Positions 49,901 to 63,336 are shown, counted from the first letter of the stretch. The stretch: DNA of 64,000 nucleotides from Todiramphus chloris collaris (GCA_025345505.1 JANVCC010000130.1:5047366-5111365), one strand, 5' to 3'. Program-made: numbers and translations. Notes: a model not told the origin generated them from the letters alone.

Positions 49901-52900
49901 TTCAAGCCACTGCCTTCAACTTAAATAGCCACTGTTTTGGGTCAAACAATCGCATGTAAAAGATACAGCAGGCCCAACCTTTGATTATGCCTGGAGAGCT
50001 GCATGTAAGCAAGTTGTTAAGCCTCTCCCCTCTGTGCATCACTTCTGGCAGACTGAGGGATCCCAGGCTTGACAATCCAGATAATTAGAAGTGGCGAGGG
50101 GAGAGGAACAAAAGAAAACACCACAGTTTATTGAAATCCCTCAACTGTCAATCTTCCTTAAATTTCACGAAGAGGCAGCACAAGGGTGCAAACCCAACTT
50201 TGAAAAAAATCCTCTGCAGATCCCATTATCTTTTTTGCATGTGTGCAGGACACTCTCAATGCTAGGCCATCTCTGCTGTTCTGAGCCAAACAAAATTGTG
50301 AAGGAGATGGCAAAGGAAACGCTACAAACCAGAGGAAATGACAGCATGCCTTTTGCAGATAGCACTCTTGCCTCCATAACATCATTAATTTAACATCCTG
50401 GTAGAAGCTGCCTGGACTGTGTGTTAATGAGGTCTGTCCCTGTCAGATGACATGGAAAAAACCGCTACAGTCTGGAGGTCACTGATAATCCCACAGCCCT
50501 TCTCAAAACAATGCAATGTTAAGCCCCGTGTCATGGGCAAATTGGCTTTATCTACCCAAAATTTTAAAAATCAAACAGCAGCCATCATTTTAACAAGTTT
50601 GCCCCTCCCAGACCTTGATGGTCAGGGCCACTGTTAACAAGTGATCAATTAGCCTGCTTAAAAGCACTGATAACAACATTTTTGTGTCAGAGCAATGGGA
50701 GGGTTGGCTGCCAGGATCTAATCTCCCCCTTCCTCACTGTAATCATTTCTGAAAATTAAACAGCTCACAGGCTGCATGACAGCAGCATTGAAACCTCTTT
50801 CTGGGTTTCTTTTCAAGATGCCCTCAGACAAATTAAGTGTAATTTTAAAACACGTAAGGCAGAGGAGCAGGGCTGGCCCTGCTTGGTGCTTGCCAGCCTT
50901 GTGCGGGCACGGAGGCCTTCCAGCTCCCTGCAGAGCATGTGCCCTCTCAGGACTCTGCTGCTGACCAGCCTCAGTGGGATCAGGGCTCAGAAAACATCAG
51001 CAAGTCACCCTTTTCTGCAGAAGATTGAATAAATGGCTAATGTTGCTTCAACAGATGGGTGTGGTTTGCAGCCTCCAGCCTTTGTGTGATGAGGACTGTT
51101 TATTCTCCCCATTGCTGGCCTTCCCACTCCCATCAGACCCTTCCTATGCCATCAGTCCCAGGGCTTCAGTCGATACAGCATGTGGGGTCACCTTCATTTA
51201 CATCAGCTTCGGAGTGGCACTCCTTTCAGTCCTCTTCTTAGGGCAAGGAAATGAAGACAAATTTTTCCCTGGTACGTGAAATGCAGCTGCTGTGCCTGCA
51301 GTTTGGCTGCAGCCAGATGAGTCAGGTCTAAACTCAGATCTGTAGGCTCCGGACTGATTCCAAGCTTTGTGGCAGCACCAGTAGATTCCATCTGGCATGG
51401 GAATTATGTACTGCACTGTGTATGCTCCCTTTTACCCTAAACCACCTCACTTTCCTCACCACCAGAGCAGCAGGCTCCTAATGTAGGAAGCTGCCTGCCC
51501 CATCAGCCTGTCTACTTTGAGTATTTGTCCCCCAAGTCCTCTGGCATGGACAGATGGACAGTCAGATGGAGGCCGTGCTTAGGGCTGGATGTACTCAGGC
51601 CCTGGCTGTGGCATGCCTAAGGGACAGGTATCCGTCTCTCACCCAGAGCAAGGGCTGGAGCCATCAGGCCTTTTCATGAGCCCACAGGGCCATATGCTTA
51701 TTGTAATCCCAGTTACCAGGCTGAGTCCTTGGTTTTGCCTTGTACAGCAAAATACTGCATGCTATTCCCATTCTTACAACATAGCACCAAGTGTCTTAAT
51801 CACTCATCAACTTCTGGGACCTGTTATTTTAACGTTTATGAAAGAAGTCTATTTCATTTAAGGCTTTTTGTTCAAACATGCAGATTACCATGCAAAAAGG
51901 CAAAGCACCAGCAGACCCATAGAGGACATCATCTGAGGTGATTGTTTACCTGTTTGAAGATCTCAGGAGAAAAGAGATCAAACAAGCTGTCACTAGCTGG
52001 GGCTGTGGCATGGCTTTACCAAAAGCCCTTAGCACTGCAGTGTCCAAGAAGACACTGAGTGGTGAGCAGTGTCTTGGAGCACAGCAGCCTGCCACCTACT
52101 TTTTCTTCTTGTTTGGACAGGAATAATCACTGTACCAGACCTATGCCTGACAGTGCAAATGCCACCTCTGCCAGTATGCTCTGACTCTTTTACAATGGTC
52201 AGCATGACACGGTGACAGAAAGCAGGTACTTCTCTCTTCCCCAGCCCTCTTCTGCTCCAGATGTAGGAAACTTGTCCAGCCCAGAGATGCTGCTGTCTTC
52301 TTTCTGGGCATCCCCACACTGGGAGCAGCTAATGCAGTGCGTGATGGAACTTCACGCATGTGTTTCCTGCCTGATGGCTTGTGTATGCCACCACTTATCC
52401 CTAAAAACAAACTAGGCCCTAGAAATTTTTCACAGACCCTGTTTTTAACAGAAATTCTTCACTGCAATCAACAAAACAGAATCTGGAGACTTAATTTTGC
52501 TTTCCACTTTAAGCCCCCCTTATGCTCCCTGGAGAAGGACTGTATGAAGCTCAGTATATAAAGTCTCACCCTTAGGATGTCAGCCTTAGAAACAGTATTT
52601 TCTAATAAAATACAGCTAACCAGGCCAGTTCATGCACAGACCCACCTGGGGGAGAGGTCTGAATCTGTGATATCCTTGCCAGTTAGAGTACTGAATGGTG
52701 CCTTAACGCACCAAGAAGTCATTTTTATGAGCGTTATTTTGCAGTACAGCTGCATCTGGTCTCCACATTTCCACTAATTCCTGCCATTTCTAAGTAACTT
52801 AAAATAACTCCTGTTACCTCACTTTCTCCCCTCCTGCCCGTTACATTTTTTTAATCACTGATGTCACCTTAGCTCTTTTTTTTCAGTCACAGCAGAACCA

Positions 52901-54904
52901 GTTTCTCACTCCCACTTTTGCATCTCGGTTTCCAGTCTTGTCACCTCATTCTTTCTCCATTCCTGAAAACCTACACTAGCTTGGGCTAAGCAAGTTTCTT
53001 TTGCTGCCACTTCTTACCACCTTCATTTTTAAAAAATGTACTCTTTACAGTCTCTGCCTCTCCTTGTCCTTCTTGGTGTATCTCTGAGGAGGTGCTTTTT
53101 TCTTTCTCAAGACATGTTCATTTTTTCTTTGGTTTTTATATGAGAGCAAATTACAATCCATTCTACAAAAGCTACCTATCGTAACCTTCAAAAATGTCAT
53201 TGTGCTATTGGATGCAAAATCAGCTCCTGAAGTGTTGGCAAGATTAATTAGGCAAGGTTTAGAAGCAGGCCTAATAATCAGTCCCTGCTGCAATTGCCCT
53301 TACCTTGAAAGAAAATAGATGCAAAGTTCCAGATGTGTTAGAGACATGTCCACTCAGGCCCCATTTGTCACACAGCTTGAAGCTCTGTTCTTTGTCAACT
53401 AAACCACTTCGTGTGTGTTCATGGTCCCTCTGTACATGAGAGCACCATCTAGCCACCAAAGAGCTGCTTCTGGAAACCACTTTCTTTCCAGCAAGGAAGG
53501 GGATTCAGACTAACCAGCTTCTCATCTGCCTATGCCAGAGAGAAGTTGTCAGAAACTCTTCCTCTGTATGAAGATCCACAGTCCAGCTCCAGACTGGAGG
53601 CCACATTTTGCTATAGAGTTCACAGTAAGACTTTAATACTATGAGGCCTCAGCAAGACAGCTTGGAAAGTGGACGTTAAGAGTCATCCGGCTGGAATTAG
53701 GCCATTGTGCAAGCAGGACTTTCCCAGGGACAGCACTTATAATTGCCAAGCACAACACAAGATCTGCCTTGATGATCTCATTGCTGAATAATTCAGTGAT
53801 TTCTTTCAGTTAACATCAAAAGGGATGAGCAATCTTCAAGGGGGGCACTGTCTTGCCACAACCTTATAATAGAGTTATCACAGGTGTGAGGGCTAGGGGA
53901 GCCTGTGGAGGACTAAGCTGACAGCACCCTTTCATGTGGGAACATTAGAAATGAATCTGCAGGTCCAAGGTCACCTATCCTGCTCTTCGGAGACCTTCCT
54001 CAGAACTGCTCTCCACATTGCATCGTAAAATGCTACAAAGAGTTAAGCTGCAATGTTCAGTCTTCCTTATAAATCATACAAGAAGTTAGAAAACAAATGC
54101 TAGCTTCTCCTTTCTAAATTATTTTTCTCCATTTTGTTTAAACCTTAGAAGTTACTTGATTGTTTCTTTTAGTTTCTTTTTTTGGCAGCCCTGGACTGTC
54201 ACACAAGCAGCTGCAGAGAAATTGCAAAATAAACCCTCTCTCTTCTCTTATTTTCTGGTAAGTTACGTTGGGAAAATAAATACAAATGGCACAGATGTTC
54301 CATTTTTCTCTCCGTATAAAACAGTTTATGACATCTTGCAAATGACGGAAAAATATTTCTTTTAACAAAAAGCTTTCTCTTTCTCAAGCATACTACATTT
54401 CAGAGATGTTTTAAGGACAGTTGTAGAGAAAAGCCTGGGTTTTGGATGCCTTTTTCTTGTTTACTAATAACATCAGAGAAATAAACTGAATGTTTTAAAA
54501 TTAATTTTACTGATTATGTTTGGAGGCGAAAAGCTATTAAAGTTTTCAGAGTTGCTGATCAGCTGCTACAAATCCATACATCTCTGTAGGCTCCCAACTA
54601 ACAGACTTAAGGAACAGAGTTGCAAAATAAATTAGTCATCAGTCACAGTAGAAGATGTTTAGCGCAGAAAATGAAATGTTACCAAAAAAATATAACGAAA
54701 GCAAATTTTTCACTTCAATTATGTAAAGCAGAGAGAAATAGAGTGGCTGAATAAAGCAGCACAATCAAATGTATCATCACACTATACTGAAAATCTTGCA
54801 AGCGGAGAAAATAGTAAGGGAACTAGATAAGGTGTCATTCATCATGTATTTCCTCTGTTGTCAACTCACTCTGTCACTCCCATCATAAGTAATTGAACTT
54901 TTCC
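43912..54904. other. Non-coding unique DNA, no gene seen
   Basis: Nearly 11 kb without a recognised gene or transposon. Open frames reach about 105 codons with no domain. Blocks 47490-47830 and 50390-50880 are unique and look like candidate regulatory DNA, as set out in the findings. A (AAAT)n-like stretch occurs at about 44115-44130. Pyrimidine-rich DNA is found at 49080-49250. Confidence 0.55.
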
Positions 54905-55090
54905 CTCAATCACAGACACGTGGGCTGGAAAGGACCTTGAAAGGTCAGCTAGTCCATCCCTCCACCCCAGGGCAGAATCAGCTATGCTTACTGTTGCTCC
55001 TAACAGACGCTTGTCTAACAGCTCAGAAATCCTCCAGACACAATTCCACAACACCCTTGGGCAACATATTCCACTGTTGTGGTCTCCTGG
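54905..55090 (-). mobile_element. Old CR1 LINE 3' fragment, inverted
   Basis: On the + strand this begins with AATCACAGA, followed by GGGCTGGAAAGGACCTTGAAAGG and TCAGCTAGTCCATCCC, then CAGGGCAGAATCA, the standard inverted CR1 3' UTR. It continues through TCCACAACACCCTTGGGCAACATATTCCA, which corresponds to the inverted end of the CR1 reverse-transcriptase frame (the HWNRLP-type region). The match fades after about 55090. The copy is short, 5'-truncated and more diverged than its neighbour at 55488. The two lie on opposite strands with their 3' ends pointing outward. Confidence 0.88.
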
Positions 55091-55487
55091 ACTTTGGAGA
55101 GTTTTGTCTGGTGTGCCTAATCCGAGTCATGCCTGTCACAATTAAAACGAGGAGAGGTGAGTCCCGCTCTCTTTCCATCGCTCACCCAATGCACGCACAG
55201 AAGTGCTCCTGCACACAAACTGTGCCCCCAGCCTGCAGATCTCCTTGCAAAAGTCTCCTTCCACAGACTATTTCCCATCTTCTGTGTTCAGAAGCAGAGT
55301 TTTGTCATAATGAGGGTAAACGTACCCAGTTCTCTTCATAAGGCTATAAATTCAACAACAAAAGTCAGAAAGTAAACGGATGGTTACTTTTTTTTCAAGG
55401 CATTCCATGTTTAATAGTAATTTCAGAGCGGCCCTCTCCTTTTTCACTCTCCCACAGCCCTGGTTCAGCCAGCCAATACACTCATTT
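55091..55487. other. Spacer between two CR1 copies
   Basis: About 400 bases with no clear match to CR1. The first part could be a further, badly eroded piece of the minus-strand CR1. A 134-codon open frame (54937-55341, + strand) runs from the CR1 relic into this spacer and is not a gene. Confidence 0.5.
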
Positions 55488-56599
55488 TATTTGACACTGT
55501 CCCCCCCAGCATCCTCACAGCTAAACTGAGGCAGTGTGGCCTGGATGATCGGGTAGTGAGGTGGGTTGTGAACTGCCTGAAAGAAAGAAGCCAGAGTTGT
55601 AGTCAATGTGACAGAATCTAGCTGGAGGCCTGTATCCAGTGGAGTCCCTCAGGGGCTGGTATTGGGACCAGTGCTATTCAATATATTCATCAACGACCTG
55701 AATGAGGGAACAGCGTGCACAGTCAGCAGGTTTGCTGATGACACAAAACTGGGAGGAGTGGCTGACACACTGGAAGGCTGTGATGACATTCAGTGAGACC
55801 TGGACAGGCTGGAGAGTTGGGTAGGGAGAAATTTAATGAAATATAACAAGGGCAAGTGTAGAATTTTGCATCTGGGAAAGAACAACCCCACGTACCAGTC
55901 TAAGTTGGGGACTGACCTGTTGGAGAGCAGTGTAGGTGAAAGGGACCTGGGGGTCCTGATGGACAGCAGGGTGACCATGAGCCAGCAATGTGCCCTTGTG
56001 GCCAAGAATGCCATCGGCATCCTGAGGTGTATTAGAAGGGGTGTGGTTAGTAGGTTGAGAGAGGTTCTCCTTCCCCTCTACTCTGCCCTAGTAAGACCTT
56101 GTCTGGAGTACTGTGTCCAGTTCTGGGTCCCTCAGTTCAGGAAGAACAGGGAACTGCTCTAAAGAGTCCATCGCAGAGCCACAAAGATGATTAAGGGAGT
56201 GGAACATCTCCATTATGAGGAAAGGCTGAGGGAGCTGGGTCTCTTTAGCTTGGAGAAGAGGAGACTGAGGGGTGACCTTTTTAATGTTTATAAACATGTA
56301 AAGGGCGAGTGTCAGGAGGATGGAGCCAGGCTCTTCTCAGTGACGTCCAATGATAGGACAAGGGGTAATGGGTGCAAGCTGGAACATTTCCACATAAATA
56401 TGAGAAAAAACTTCTTCATGGTGAGGGTAACAGAACACTGGAACAGGCTGCCCAGGGAGGTTGTGGGGTCTCCTTCTCTGGAGGCATTCAAAACCTTCCT
56501 GGACGCGTTCCTGATCTAGGTGATCCTTCTCTGTCAGGGGGATTGGACTAGATGATCTTTCAAGGTCCCTTCCAATCTCTAACATTCTGTGATTTCGTG
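55488..56599 (+). mobile_element. CR1 LINE, 5'-truncated, relatively young
   Basis: This is the 3' third of an avian CR1 retrotransposon. The sequence enters inside the reverse transcriptase at the TTTGACACTGTC motif. It contains [17 protein letters not shown] and the catalytic [10 protein letters not shown] (RT motif C region, FADD) at about 55728-55757, then [35 protein letters not shown] and EHWNRLP. The frame ends at 56517-56519, followed by a 3' UTR with GGATTGGACTAGATGATC. Two 8-bp terminal units, ATTCTGTG at 56584-56591 and ATTTCGTG at 56592-56599, close it. Two in-frame stop codons (55794 and 56160) and one apparent two-base deletion near 55590 break the frame, so it is inactive. Endonuclease and 5' regions are missing. 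The wording is closest, from memory, to the CR1-J type. Confidence 0.97.
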
Positions 56600-59500
56600 A
56601 TTTTTCTTTTCAGACATCCAGCAAATGAGAATTTTTTCTTATCAACTCCCCAGGAAGACCTGTAAGGACAAACTTTGTTTGAATGTCGCTGGTAACTACT
56701 ATTCCCACAGACTCACTTCATGCTGTGGTTATGTTGCAACAGGCTTGCAGATTTCTATGTGAAAAACATTTCTTGGAGGAAAAACTCTCTTCAGCTAAGT
56801 TATTGAGAAATGTTCTAGACTGTCCATTTGTTTTCTTTTTGCAACAAGTTCATATAAAGTGAACAGACAGCCCCCTTTCTGTTAAAGAGAACCACAGGAT
56901 TTTGGTAGTGGAAACCTGAAGTAGCCTGCAGAGTTCACAGTACATAGAAAGCAGCCATAGTGCGAGCGAGTTCATGCACATGCACTTCCAACTTGGCAGT
57001 GATCATTGCCTTGTATTTTAGATCCTCTTGAATCAACTCTGATACTATCATGATACTCACAGGTTGTGAGAAACTTATTGAGGGAAATTCTTTTCTCACT
57101 TAGTAATTATAAATCAGAGTAATTGTCATCAGTACAATACAGGTGAATCTACAACAGTGGTAGTTAAAATAGAGTTCAGATCGCTGTTACTACAGTAATA
57201 GCTGACAAAGAAAAAGGACAAATACTTAAAGGTGAGGTGATCATTAACTGAATAATAATGATTTTGAGAGTAATTGGACAGAACACATGATAACCATAAT
57301 TCTAGTTTCCTTATGAAAGATGGAGAAAGAAAGCAAAAGCAGAAAGAAGTATCATGTAAATAAATAAAAAAAACCAGTTTCTAAAACCAGATTATTCTTT
57401 TAGCCAAGCTCAGAACATAAAACTAGCATATCAGATTCCTGATACCCTACACAGAGGTTCCTTGATTTTCAGTTAATTATCTGGAAAAAGATATTAGAAG
57501 GTTGGAAAAAAAGAGGTTCACTAGATGAAGACTTTCATGAAATCTAAATGTTACCATCTGCACTATAAATTCAGGTCACCAACTATCATGCTTCAACAGC
57601 AAACAAATAAGGAAGAAAAAAAAAATGTAATCAAGCAACCATAGTACAGACAAAGGACTCTTGTCCTTTGGCTGTGCCAAAGGCTCCCTGTGGGAGCATT
57701 ACACCACTCTACCCTCAGCTTCTTCCATCTGCAAAATAGGGGCAATTCCTCATGCTGTGAGACTTACTTCAGACACTTATGAAGCAGTAAGACTCCCCAG
57801 TGCAGCAGTGCAAATGGCCATTTACTAATTATCAGGCCTATTATAAAATAGAAATATTCAACTACTGCTAATATTTGTTCCACGTCCAAAGCATTCTCAT
57901 ATCTCATATGTCATATCCTTTTTGTCCCTTGGTGTGTTGTACTGCAATTCAAAAAGAACCAAAGGCCTTTGATGCAGCCCCATAAATAAACACAACAAGA
58001 GCAACTAATGGATTGGCATCCGACTTCCGAGTTATCCACAAGATGTTTCCGTTTCTAAGCTGACAGTACTACAACTCAAAAACTCACTTATGAATTTTGC
58101 AGAGCCACTGCTGTTCAAAATATTTGAATCAGAAGACAAGACCAGATGAAACTAAATGAGTTTTGTTTTGTTCAAGCCCAGTGCTCAAAGTGAAACCTAG
58201 ATCGAAACAGCTTCAAATAAAAGATAAGGTTTTCATCAATCCTGAGAAAAGTAACCACCAAAGCCATCAGAGCATTAAATAATTACAAACTCCTGTGAAG
58301 AAAAATTTCAGATACACTGACAACAATTTTTAATCCACTTATTTACTTTGGCATCAAAATTCTGTTACAACTCAATTGATATTCAGACCTAGAAACAACA
58401 GAAGACTTAGGCAGGTAAACTGCATCCTTAAAACCACAGATCAGTCACTGTCTACCAGAGAGGTGCCTAAGCTTCAACAGGCCCACAGTTTCTGACCTCA
58501 GATTTCCCCAGAAGTCCATATATGCACTTGGGTGTCACATCCTTGACAGGACTGAGCTTCACTCCCTCTACTGCACACCAAAAAATCCAGTTCAGTTCTT
58601 CCATTCATTGAAGAGATACGATTGAGCAGTTTGGAACATGTAACTTAAGCAAGAGGTCTGAACTCCTCACAAAATGCAATAGCAAATTCTTTTTTTAATA
58701 ACCACCAATTTTCTATTCCACCTTACATGTAAAAGTCAATAAAAGCTGAAATGTTCCTGAATACAGCATTACTTCATCAACATGTTCTGTGAACATTATG
58801 ATGATATATGTTCCTGCCATCCTTCTTTCCCAAATTACCTACACTATTCACCACACCATGCAAGTATGGACAGTCTGTTAAGGAACAGGAGAGAGGGACA
58901 AAAGTAAGAAGAAAGGACAAAGCTGCAAAACACACATTTCCATGAACAAAAGAGTGGAAGAGTATATTCAATAAATTCCAACCCTAGTACAAATTTTCAA
59001 CAGGGCAATGGTTTCACTCTTGACGCTGAAAGAATAGTCTAAGTAGAAATAACTCAACTTCGTATTAAACAACACTTTTATTGAAAATTCCACTTACGTT
59101 TTCACTTTCCTAAGTGATATTACACAGGAAATGCAGGTAGCTGCATGGATCTTTGAAAGAGAGAAGCAGGTGTGGGTGTATATTTCAACAGATAAGACTT
59201 AGAATAATACATACTATAGCTTATGGAAAACATGATGCCTACTTATGTTGCACTGATATTTTTTTTCATTCTGGGGGCATGCAGCTTTGTCCTTTTCTCC
59301 CCTTTCCCCATCCCTCACTTGAGGTCACCAGGCTGGATCACACACAGCCCATTACAATAAGCGAGCAGAACCTCCTTTAACTTTGAGGTGAATTGAACAA
59401 CACTTACTGAATTATTTCTCATTTGTGTGAGGTTTAGCTTGAAATGTATTGGCTCCTATATCTCCACAGTCTTTGAGTAATTTGAAATTAAAAACCTGAA

Positions 59501-60414
59501 GTTATTTTTCATGAACTAGAACAATAGCTTTTATATCTGTTGGCACATACAACTGACAGGGTACTGGCAACAGGCAATTTGCAGCATGACTTGCCAATGC
59601 CTGTATGCATATTTCTAAGAATAACTCAGTGTCCAAGAATTTGGCCTGTTATATCACAAGCCAAGACTAGCTGACAGCTGTTTTAAATTAGAGTGGACTG
59701 AATGATATTAGCTTTATTGTAGTTGGACTGATGCTCTGCTTTCTCTTAATCGTCTTTATGTTCTGATTTGTCCTTTAGCCAACAGTTGCACTTATTTATA
59801 ACACTCAAGGCTTAAGTCACAAATGACAGATTGGTTGGATTGTCTTGTACACATGGAACATGATCAAAGTAAAGGACTACACAGTTAGGGAAATTTAAGC
59901 TTCTTTGCAAGGGACAGCCTATAGATCCAAGGCTAGGATTTTCCTTGCATAGCAGAAAAGATTGACTCTCAAACAGACCTATTCTAATTTTCCTAGAAGG
60001 AAGGCATTTCTTCCAAGACTTGCACGCTATTGTGAGCTACATAATCACATCCCACTTCAACTTTTTCTTGAGGAATAAGACAAAAGGTTATCCATGAACC
60101 TGCAAAATGCCATGTACCTCAATTAATTACAGACTTCAGAACTTGTTTATTTTATCAAGAACTAATGTCTACTCGGGGCCAAATCTTGATCACATTATAG
60201 ACAACAGTTAATTTTCCAAAGCCTTTTCTGGAACCAGACTATGGATACTAAACCCACTTGCATGTGAACTTTTAACAGTTCATTAGAAATTTCTTACTCC
60301 TTCAGGAGAAAGCAAATGGATGTATATTTTGTTTTGTTCAGTTGTCAAAATAATGAATGAAATCATTTACAAGGAACAGCAAAAAAACCTGAACACAAGA
60401 TTCTGATTCAAGGT
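56600..60414. other. Non-coding unique DNA, no gene seen
   Basis: Very few open frames above 60 codons, none with a domain, and AT-rich composition. A small perfect hairpin with a competing partner sits at 57647-57683. No repeat family recognised. Confidence 0.65.
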
Positions 60415-60895
60415 GCAAGAAGGATTCCCTCTGCTCGGTACTGGGAAGCCCCAGGTGGGGTCCTGTGTCCAACTTTAGGCACTACATTTAAAGGAAGATG
60501 CAGACAAATTTCAGAGTCCACAGGAAAGCAACAAAAGTAATCAGTGCAAATGGAAGCCATATAAAGAAAGGAGAACCGTGTGAAGGTGATGATAGGATGG
60601 AATACTACACGTTAACAGTCTTCAACTATGTGAAAGGTTACAGGATGACGGGGCACATAAGCCCATTCTCCTTTTCCAAAGATACTATAACAAGTTGCAG
60701 CATAAATTGAAGCAAGAAAAAAAATCAGATCAAGCACTTGGAAAGGCTCTTTCATGGAAGGGTAGTGAAGCAATGGAACCACATGCCAGAAAAAGGTTTT
60801 TGAGAAGAGCTTAATCTTATCACAGGGGGAGAGATGAGCAGAGGGACTTCACAAGGATGCTCTCAACTCTGCCTTCTAAGATGCTGTGATCTGAA
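60415..60895 (+). mobile_element. Old CR1 LINE fragment, 3' part
   Basis: Recognisable CR1 landmarks occur in the right order. GGGGTCCTGTGTCCAACTTTAGGCAC (60458 onward) stands for the segment coding for the C-terminal reverse transcriptase. It is followed by GAGTCCACAGGAAAGCAAC, a middle part with CTTCAACTATGTGAAAGG (60619 onward), then TGGAAAGGCTCTTTCATGGAAGGGTAGTGAAGCAATGGAAC (60739 onward). The end, TTCTAAGATGCTGTGAT, is like the CR1 3' terminus. It differs too much from the L3-like copies to call the same subfamily. No open frame survives and the 5' part is missing. Confidence 0.75.
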
Positions 60896-61928
60896 GGGTT
60901 TTCAGATACTCTTCTAGTTTATTTGAACTCAATACACTATAAATCTTCACTATTTGCCATTACTATTACTACTTTAACATATTTGGAGTCAATAAACAGT
61001 GTAATATTGTATGCTATTTAAAATATACTGTCCAAATGCTTTCTTGGTTCCGCTGAATCAATGCCATAGCAGTGGTAGGACTTCACTGACATGCAGAAAA
61101 AAAAATATATAATAATAAGTAAGACAAACAAAATACCACACTTAAAGACAGATCTCAAAGGATTCCAATAAGGGGAAGTTCTGACAGACCCTTGTAAATC
61201 AATAGTTTGAAGTCTAAGTCCTTTATTTTGTTTTACTCTATATTCAGCCTACAAAAGAAATATGAAAGGAAGAACAAGACAGAAGCCAGCATATGAGAAC
61301 GACAATATCTGTCTCCTTATTTTGAGAGTATTGCATTCATCAAGCATGATAGTACAGTCAAGGCAGAGCTGAGTCTTGCACTTAGTACCATGGTCTACCT
61401 GCCTTGTTATATACAGAGAACCTCATATGACATTGTGCCCTATAAAGTTTCTGCTTAATTGTACATTTTCAATTGCATTTTAGTGAAGTCCATTCTCAGC
61501 TAGTTGTGGAACTGCTGATATTTACTTCTAAAGAGAAAAACTGTGAAAGAATAAGAGAAACATTTTTTATAAAGGAAGCTCAGGTATCTGTTAAGGACTC
61601 TCTGGATCCTTCCTCCTGTCCCTGAACAAATGGACATGAGAGAAAGAAACCTTCCATGCTCATACAATCAGGTTTCCTGAACATTGGTGGCTCTGTGGTC
61701 ATGCTGCATAGAACATGATATGCGTTGTAAACAGCCAAGAAATAATCAGTAGAGATGGCTAATTTTGAAAAAAAAACAGCAATGAAGAATGAAAATAAGC
61801 AAAGTACTCTTATGCTACAGTGATAAATGGTAGTGATAGCATCTGTGGTGCAGCTGTGGCCTCCTTCAAAACCACTCTCTCTGCAGGTAAAACACAGGTG
61901 ACACTCTTGCCACCAGTATTCTTTCTTT
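60896..61928. other. Non-coding unique DNA, no gene seen
   Basis: AT-rich, no open frame above 60 codons, no repeat family recognised. Confidence 0.65.
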
Positions 61929-61990
61929 CACACACACACACCCCTTTTTCTTTAGTTTTTTGGTTTTTGGTTTTTTTTTTTTAAATCCTC
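61929..61990. repeat. CA microsatellite and T-rich low-complexity tract
   Basis: A run of about six CA units is followed by CCCC and a long T-rich stretch with GGTTTTTGG units. Simple sequence only. Confidence 0.85.
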
Positions 61991-63336
61991 TCAGTATCCA
62001 CTGTATTCTGTTGGTCTAACTCCCATGCCCACACACTTAAGTCATTAATATATTTATTCCTTTTTTTTTCATTGCCTCGTCATGTTCCCTCTAATTCAGT
62101 ATATGGGAATTTCAAAGGATTAATAGAAAAGAAAGTAAAACATCCAAATCTCTCATGATTCCAGATGTGAATAGTTTCTCTTTATCTTTTCAGCTATCCC
62201 ACACTGATTTGTCCATTAAAGTAACCACACTAAACCATTCTTCCTTCTAAAGGTGGTATGCTTTTGCAAAGGAATTTATTTTTAATGAGCACTAACAATC
62301 TATTACGGTTTACAGAGCGTGCTCAGCCTGAAAGGGATAAATCTTCAACATGAGGTATAAAAATCTGCTATCCATTATATTGATTTTGTGGGTGTATCTC
62401 CAGCTTGCTACTTTGCAAATTTGCCCCATTGCCTGTCTTGAACCAACAGAGGAATTTCCAGATCTGGTGTATCATGAGAAATAAAGTACTGGATTGTACA
62501 CTAATGATACTGTTTGAAATTTAAACATACAGGGCTTTCTGTACATCAAAAAGGAAGTATTTCCACGGAATGCTTGGAATGTGTTCAGCAAGGAAATATA
62601 TTTAATTATATTGAAACAGAATCCTAACTTTATTATAGATGACTACACTTGCTGGTAGCAAAGGACAAAGAAGGATTTTAGGAAAGAATTGCAAAAATAT
62701 GGTCTAATGGCAAAAGGGCTAAACAAGGTTAAGGAACAGAGGTGCTAAACTTACCATACTTAAGCCACATTAATCTTTTCATTAGTACATAAAAAAAATC
62801 ACAACTTTCCATCTCAAGTCATTATGTTGATGGGACATCTTTGATCTGAAAAAACAGCAATGATCCCAATGGGAAGCCAGAAGTGGTTTTGATTATTATC
62901 TGTAAAGTCTAAAATTCCTTAGGTGAAATTCAGTATGAAATGCATCCATGCAATGATGAAGGTGAGTGAATATGTCAACATCTGTGCTTTATTAAAGCTG
63001 GACTATTTTTACTAGGCAATGAACCAGAGAGACCAAATACCCTGATAAACCAGAAACTCCAGGAAGGTTTCTTTGAAGGTATTTCTTGCTGTCATGTTAC
63101 TGAGAAACACAACTTAATGTTATTTTCCTACATGTTTCATATAACCAGTTTGCCTCACTGCACATTGTGATCCAAAACTGCCGTCTTCTGAAAATGTACA
63201 AGGAATGAAATAGTTTTCTCTTGCTCACCGTGGGTATCAAATGGATCATGAAAATATGGTTTCCAATGCTCTGAGTAATGATGTTTCTAATAAAATACAG
63301 CTTAAGTGTCGCTAGGTCCAGAAATCTTAAATAGTC
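61991..63336. other. Non-coding unique DNA, no gene seen
   Basis: AT-rich, no open frame above 60 codons, no transposon or RNA gene recognised. Confidence 0.65.
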
